A DNA stretch of 64,000 nucleotides from Thermothielavioides terrestris NRRL 8126 (Eukaryota > Ascomycota > Sordariomycetes > Sordariales > Chaetomiaceae). Where the stretch lies: positions 1,116,001 to 1,180,000 of the forward strand of contig NC_016462.1 of the NCBI RefSeq assembly GCF_000226115.1, read 5' to 3'. The number at the start of each line of letters is the position of its first letter. The stretch's first letter is position 1. The position numbers and the translations under genes are program-made. The notes under the pieces are model-generated. The model did not search any database and was not told the DNA's origin. It saw only the letters and a program-made list of their open reading frames with translations. This document shows positions 57,983 to 64,000 of this stretch, in pieces.

Positions 57983-60241
57983 CGTCCTATAGCGAAGTCC
58001 TCTATTACGATATATCTATTCATTTGTTCTACTTATCGAAATCGACCGTACTATCACTAGTATAAAGGTCGTCTCTTCCGACCTTGAAGGCCTTTGTTAC
58101 CGCTTTACGTTTAGTAGAAGTAAGCGTCTTCTTAAGCTTCTTAGAAGGATATATCGGCGTCTCCTACACCTTGTCGTTAATAGTTACTTTATACTAGCGC
58201 TTAGTAGCGGTGACTTCGACCATTTTAGCTCCTAACGTTGAATAGATACTCTTATTGCGCTAGCTTTATAGAGTTTTAGCTAATGTCGTCGATACAATTG
58301 ACGACGCAACTTTAGCGATAGGTACCTTAGTAGACGTCCTTTAGGTAGGCGGCTACGTAGTCTTAGTAGAGTATATAGCCGTTATGGTTGTAGCTTAGCT
58401 GACCTTAGGTATTGGTTCTTAGTGTTTATTAGGCTAGACGATTATAATAGTTTATCTTATAATTTCTATCTCACTAAGAATTACGTCTAATATAATCGTA
58501 TAGGCCTTGAGGATTGTTATATAGCGCTCGAGGTCTTGTATATACTTCGATAAACTTATATAGATAATATCTTATATATTAGAGGTTATATATATAATTG
58601 CATCGACGTCTTTATAGAGCGTATTATTTATACGATAGAGTTCTATTATAGTCTTGTTATAGGCTTGCTATATATCGCTAATCTTTTTAATCTAATAATA
58701 GTACATTTCATCTAGGTCGGCCTAGAAGGCAAAGGTATTTAGCTCTATATATCTAGCGTTCCTATTTATATCTATAGCGTCGATATATCTTATAGATTCT
58801 ATAGCGACGTTCTCAACTTCCTTGATATATACTTGGTACTTCTATATAAAATGCAATAGGTCTTTAGTAAACGCCTATACGGTCTTTATATTAGCCTAGA
58901 GGGATTTAATAATAGTATCGTTTATAGTAACTATATAACTAGTACCGCTTATTATATCTATAGCTTTAGCATTGTTGTAATGTACTAGGCTAAGCTCTAC
59001 TAATATCGTATTAATAGATAGGTTGCCTTCCCCTTTAGACGATATATATTGTAAAGTAAGGATCTCGATAGCGGTTGGTATATAGCTTATAGTTACTATT
59101 CTAATCTCCTAGAACTCTTTAAAGGCCTTTTTAACTATGCCTTTGATCCTATAGATATATAAGTTGTAAGCGAAGCCGGCTAGTTTGTTACTAAGATCTT
59201 TTTTTAGGACTATACAATAGAATCTAGCGAATTACATTGTAAACTTAGCTATATATTCTTCGTTATAGCCGAAGTCTATACGTATATAGGCGAGTGCCTC
59301 GCTTATAGTAGCGATATACTTGTTTATAGCTTTTATAAAGCGATAGGAATAACTATAGAATATATAGGTCTTTTATAGCTCTAGAATACAATATAGCTTT
59401 ATAGCTATATCCTCTTTATTGTTTATATAATTGGCCTTATCGTTGTTCAAAGTATCCTAGTCGTCATTGCTTACAACTACTTCATTATTAGATACGATAT
59501 ATATAGCTTACTAAGGCTCTTTACACTATATATAGGCGATTGCAATATTATCGATAATAAGGTACTAGATCCTAGGCGTATATTGGAGGGGTTGTTCTCC
59601 CTTTGTATACTTGTAAATAAGAAGAGCGTTGAGGTACTCTTATATTACGTCGCTATCTAGCGCTTCCTTATAGTCCTTAGTGATTTTAAGCTCGTCGTCT
59701 AGAATGACAATAGGGCCTAAGATAGCGGCTTACTCCTGTTTCTTATATATAGTTTTCAAATTGTTCTAGATCGCTCTAGCTATATCGACTTTCTTAATAG
59801 CTATCATTTCATTGTTATAGGCAGCTTTAGTAGCGACGTCCTTAGTTATAGCCTAGCAAGATATATACGCTTCTATAGTATATAAGGGGGTATCGACTAT
59901 ATTGATAACTTTCTTTATAGTACCTCCCACTTACTTTATAGCGAGGCGAACGCTCTCTCTTTTTTAGGTACTAATAGTATAGGTTTTAGCGAGAGTCTTT
60001 TATATATAGGGAAGCATTTTATATATAACGAAGGCTAGTTGGGTATCTCCCTTAGTAATATCGATATAATTGTACTTAAGTACTTCGCTACTCGATAACG
60101 TTAGCGAGCTAAGAGAATCGACTATATAGTCGCCTCTATCGTTGACGTAGATATCGTAAGAACGTATAGCGGATTGTTTTAAGTTACGAATATAGTATAA
60201 ATGTATACCGATTGACGGCAGCTCGTATAAATATATATAGC
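57983..60241 (-). pseudogene. ORF X copy of element C, unknown function
   Basis: Co-linear counterpart of 5740-7998. The N-terminal part SYIYLYELPSIGIHLYYIRN.. is open for about 80 codons, then interrupted by RIP-type stops. Keeping the same frame in two independently mutated copies argues that the ORF was coding in the ancestor. Function unknown. Confidence 0.6.
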
Positions 60242-60839
60242 TCAATAATAAGAAGGTTTAACGATCGATTATATAGTAAACACGAATGATTACGATAAAG
60301 AATTGTTAGGGAAGATAGATATATTGAGGTTAATATATAAAAAGAAAGGAAATTGTAGTAGCCTACGTTAGGCCGTTCTAGAAGTAAATAAAAACAATAG
60401 CGTAGTGCCTATAGCCAATAAACAGTGTTGCTATCTAACGATAGCTAGAGAATAGAACATTGTACCTTCGAAGCTCGAAGCCCTATACCTTTATAGCAAT
60501 AGGATAGCTTTCTCTAACCATTTGCAGGTCAAGGTTAGTAGCAAATCTATATATAGGAAAACTAGGATAAGCAAAGTGCTTGACAAACTAAATGACTATA
60601 GTTTTATAACTAAAAGCGTTAGTAATGTCTAAATAAAGGGTAAAGAGAGGAAAAACTAGGAGATCTATAAGATAGAGGACAGCGCTTATACGTCTAGTAG
60701 CGGTATAGCGATAATAGATATATTGAAGCGAATATGTTCTAACAAAGAAAGTGTAAATAAACGAAAGGAAGAGAGGGAAATAGGAAAGAAAGAAAGGGAA
60801 AGTCAATAACAGTATAGCTATTAATAGTCGTTGCCCTTC

Positions 60840-63800
60840 CTCTATAGTAGCTCAACGACAATTCGTTTCTAGGATTAAGGAATCTCCTTCACTTCCTTCT
60901 ATTCTTTAATAGCGATGCCCTTATTATAGTGTTCCTTCTCCTAGTTAATAGGGTACACCTTTTTATACTCCTTAACAAGTTCCCTAACACTGTTAATAAG
61001 CTAGATATATAGGATCTACCAATTGTCTTTAGCGGTAAATCCTTTCTATTGTACTAGATATTCGACTTTAGGTCTCTAGTTCCTCTAAGTGATATACCGT
61101 TATACAATTCTCTCAACTTCCTAATGCTCGTCTCTATTAATAATTATAGAGCTAGGGGGCTCTACGTTATAGCTAAAAGGGTCTTTCCCCTAATCCGGTT
61201 TCTATAACTAGGAAACTAAAACTATAAGATAGACTTTCCAACTAGCTAGGAAGTCAAATTTATAAGCGTTTTTATCAATTTTATAGATAATTTTAAATAG
61301 TCTTACCCGCTATAGCGACCACTTTCGTTTAGGCTTTCCTAGAAGATAGTATCCGTTATATAATTATAGATAAACAGTATCTTCTACTTCGAACTTAGTA
61401 GGTATATACTTGTCGTTGTAATATATCTTTATAATAGTATTTATATAATCGATCTATTCCACTACTTTTTCTTAGTATTGTTGTCTAAGGATATCGATAG
61501 CTTTGGCGAAGGTAACAGTGCCCTTCTTACGGTAAAGTATATCTAGGATAGAGTATAGTTTAAAGCTATATACTAACTCGTTCAACGATCTTCCAATAGT
61601 GACTATAAGCATATTGTTGAGGTTGTACTATAACGTAGGGAGAAGTAGAGGCTATAGCGTTCTTAGTTTTTCTATAGCTTCTATATAGATAGCGATTTCT
61701 ACTATTTAGTTTGTCCTCTCTAACTAACCGTCCGTCTAGGGATAATAGGCTATCGAGAAAAGGAGGCTAACGCCTAGGATACAAAAGATTTCTTTCTATA
61801 GGTTAGAGGTAAACTTAGTATCTCGGTCACTAATGATTTATACTAGGAGTCCCTAATCTATATATATTAGCGCTCTAAGGATTATAATTGCCTATTCCTC
61901 TATTGACATTTTATCGTTTCTAGCTATAAGAAGCTTCTTCTTACTAAACTTATAGATAATGGTGTATATAGCGTTGAGGATTAAGTACTTTTTCATTGAC
62001 TATAATGTCCCTTTAGAGAGTATAGTAGGCAGACCGACAATAAAATCTATAGTAATAGTATAGAAAGGCTATAGCGATGTCCAAATTAGTTGAAGGTCTC
62101 TAGGCTTCAGTTCTCTCAAGGTCTAGTTCTCTTTATATATAGAGCAATGCCAAATATACTTATATACTATCTAGCGCTTTCAATTAAACGTAAATGCTAA
62201 GAGGTTCACTATTATATTGTCTATATCGAAGTAGTAAGTATTGTTGTACACTATAGTAAAAATATCTTTGATATAGCTACTAGGGATATAAAGCTTCTTT
62301 ACTCTTTTATAGTCGATATAGTAGAGGAGACTATCCTTTAGTTCGTAGGGTCTAAGCCATAGCTTTTAGTATTACTTTCTTTATAGCTCTCCTTCTCGCT
62401 CTTTATATTCTCTCTACTTAGCGATCTTCTTAGCTTGTTCTTCTATATTATAGAGACTCCTAATAATCTTGTTGTACTAACGGTCGTTAGGGTAAACTAT
62501 AGTTAACTTAGCTTTAAATTCGTTATTGATAACTAGTTCGAAGGTACTAATGTCTATAGCGTAGTATTCCTTGATATTAATCTAGGTAGCGGACCAAATA
62601 TCCTCTAGTTCGTTAGTAGCGTCTTAGGTTTCGTTAAGGGCGTCCTCCTCGAAGGTCGGCAAGCGTAATAAGGCGTCTAGTATAACGTTGAGCTTTCTTA
62701 GTATATAGAAAATGTTAAAGTCGAACTAGGATAGCTAGTTTATAGCGTTAGCGAGCTTTAGGTTGGCCTTTGCAAGGTCTATAGTAGCGAGAGACGTATA
62801 CTTTACAATACCTCTAGTTGCTATATAGTCTATTAGGATATTTATAAGATATTGGTTTAACTATATTATTTTTTAGAGCTTTCTAACTGCCTATATAATA
62901 GTAGCGACTTCTACTTCTATACTCCTATACTTCCTTTCTATATTAGAAGTTAGGTAGGATAAGAATATAATAGGCTAGATCTCGCTACTTAGGATATCTT
63001 AGCTAAAGATACTAGTACCGTCCTATTCGCTATAGAGTTAAAAGACGATTGCTCTATATCCTTTGTCGTTTACGTCAAGCTTAATAAATAGCGGCTTATT
63101 AGGACGATAATAATATAGGAAGTATTACTTATATAGGTGTTCCTATAGCAACCTAAAGGACTCTAGTTCTATTAGCGTAGGCTCGAATTTAGCGTTCAAG
63201 GTAAATACCTTCCTAGTGTTCTTCGACTTAGCGATAGAAAGGTCTCCGTTTACTTTCCCTTAGGCAAGGAATTTAGTTTTACAATCCTATAGAGGCTACG
63301 CTTTCGCTATATACTATAGGATACCTTTATATAGCTATCTAGCTATACTAAGGTACTACTCTAAGGTCTTAAGGGTATTAGGGAACTTAAGTTTCTTAAA
63401 TATAGCGATCCTATTGTCCATCTTAGCTACTCCTTCGCTATTGACTATATAGCTAAGCAGTCTCATTGACGGGTAGGCTATAAAGGATTTTTCTACCGAA
63501 ATATAAACGTATACCTTGTCGAGGATATTAAGAACCATCTTAACGTACTTGAGGTACTCCTTTATATTCTTATTAGCGATAATAATGTCGTCGATATAGA
63601 TATATACAAAGTGCTTATACTTATAGAACAAATAGTCTATAAAGCGCTATATAAAAGCTAATGAGTTTTTAAATCCTATTAGTACAACGTTTAAACGTTC
63701 TAAACCTCTAGGACTAATAACTACTATATAGTTATAGTGTTCTTCTACAACTAGAAGCTAGAAGAAGAATTTAGAGGCGTCGAATACTATAAAGATCGTA

Positions 63801-64000
63801 TTGCCTATCATTATATTTATAATGTCGTCTTAGTTAGGCAATAGATATATATCCGGTACTACCAACGTATTTAAAGGCTAGAGGTCCACTATAGCTCTAC
63901 CTTTTGTTTTTCTAGCAACTATACAATAGACTACGAAGACTAGGCAAACGATAGAGGTTGGCTAGTCTATAAAGTCTATCTTTCCTTATATATATAGTTT
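60840..64000 (-). pseudogene. Element C pol: RT, RNase H, integrase, chromodomain
   Basis: The chromodomain region lies at about 60944-61140, integrase at about 61240-62560, RNase H near 63010-63110, and RT from about 63320 to the edge. The RT catalytic box is intact as YIYIDDIIIANKN (63356-63631 is an open stretch), unlike the YIND of element B. Many stops elsewhere. Confidence 0.82.

Larger units (their letters stand above)
57600..64000 (-). mobile_element. Element C: second copy of the B family, runs off right edge
   Basis: Starts with the 249-bp 3' LTR and follows element B co-linearly at a nearly constant offset of 52,243 bp to the window end, with no sizeable indel. Its right LTR, primer-binding site, gag and protease lie outside. 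The presumed left target duplication is CTTTT (57595-57599). It is more heavily RIP-mutated than B. It interrupts copia-R pol. Confidence 0.9.

Noticed and set aside
1..64000. CRISPR arrays, rRNA or tRNA genes
   Set aside because: No regular spaced repeats, no rRNA-like sequence and no complete tRNA cloverleaf noticed; the only tRNA-like string is the element B primer-binding site.

Overview
The window looks like a chromosome segment of a filamentous ascomycete (Pezizomycotina, probably a sordariomycete). It has a GC-rich gene island with short spliceosomal introns (GT..AG, CTAAC/CTGAC branch sites, 52-102 bp), flanked on both sides by long TA-rich blocks of LTR retrotransposons. The TA-rich blocks show repeat-induced point mutation (RIP): CpA has become TpA on either strand. 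Gln/Trp codons therefore appear as TAA/TAG, Cys as TAT/TAC and His as TAT/TAC, while the reading frames stay traceable for kilobases. No species is claimed.

Left block (1-35611). The oldest layer is a minus-strand Ty1/copia element (copia-L). Its 5' LTR is 35402-35611, and its gag/protease/pre-integrase reading frame runs leftward, broken into pieces by later insertions. Element N (22173-35273, plus strand, about 13.1 kb, Ty3/gypsy-type) sits near the start of copia gag. Element O (3120-20964, plus strand, Ty3/gypsy, 320-bp LTRs, TSD AATAC) sits further along. Element B (5357-15941, minus strand, 249-bp LTRs, TSD AGCTC, chromodomain Ty3/gypsy) is nested inside O between its protease and reverse transcriptase. 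At the far left, element A (LTR 1754-2002, gag and protease leftward) cuts off copia-L. Removing O and B restores the interrupted reading frames exactly.

Gene island (35612-56693). It holds a protein-kinase N-terminus cut off by the copia LTR, a calcineurin-like phosphoesterase, a SnoaL/NTF2-like protein, an amino-acid permease with one intron, a three-exon unknown protein, a Cys-rich octapeptide-repeat protein and a RING-H2 E3 ligase with an in-frame intron. Two copies of a 370-380 bp MITE with TA target duplications and a telomere-like tract lie in the spacers, as do one other inverted-repeat element and some gene remnants. The genes do not form an obvious pathway or cluster.

Right block (56694-64000). 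It starts with the 3' LTR and RNase H end of a second minus-strand copia copy (copia-R). This is interrupted at 57600 by element C, a second and more heavily mutated copy of the B family that runs off the window.

The most unusual content is inside the retroelements. Element N carries, downstream of integrase, a long reading frame with a Ulp1/C48-type cysteine protease signature: His, Asp, Gln and Cys positions at Ulp1-like spacing once RIP changes are read through. The B/C family carries a conserved reading frame of about 750 codons of unknown function after its chromodomain. Element A has a primer-binding site complementary to its own LTR, as in self-priming Tf1/sushi elements.
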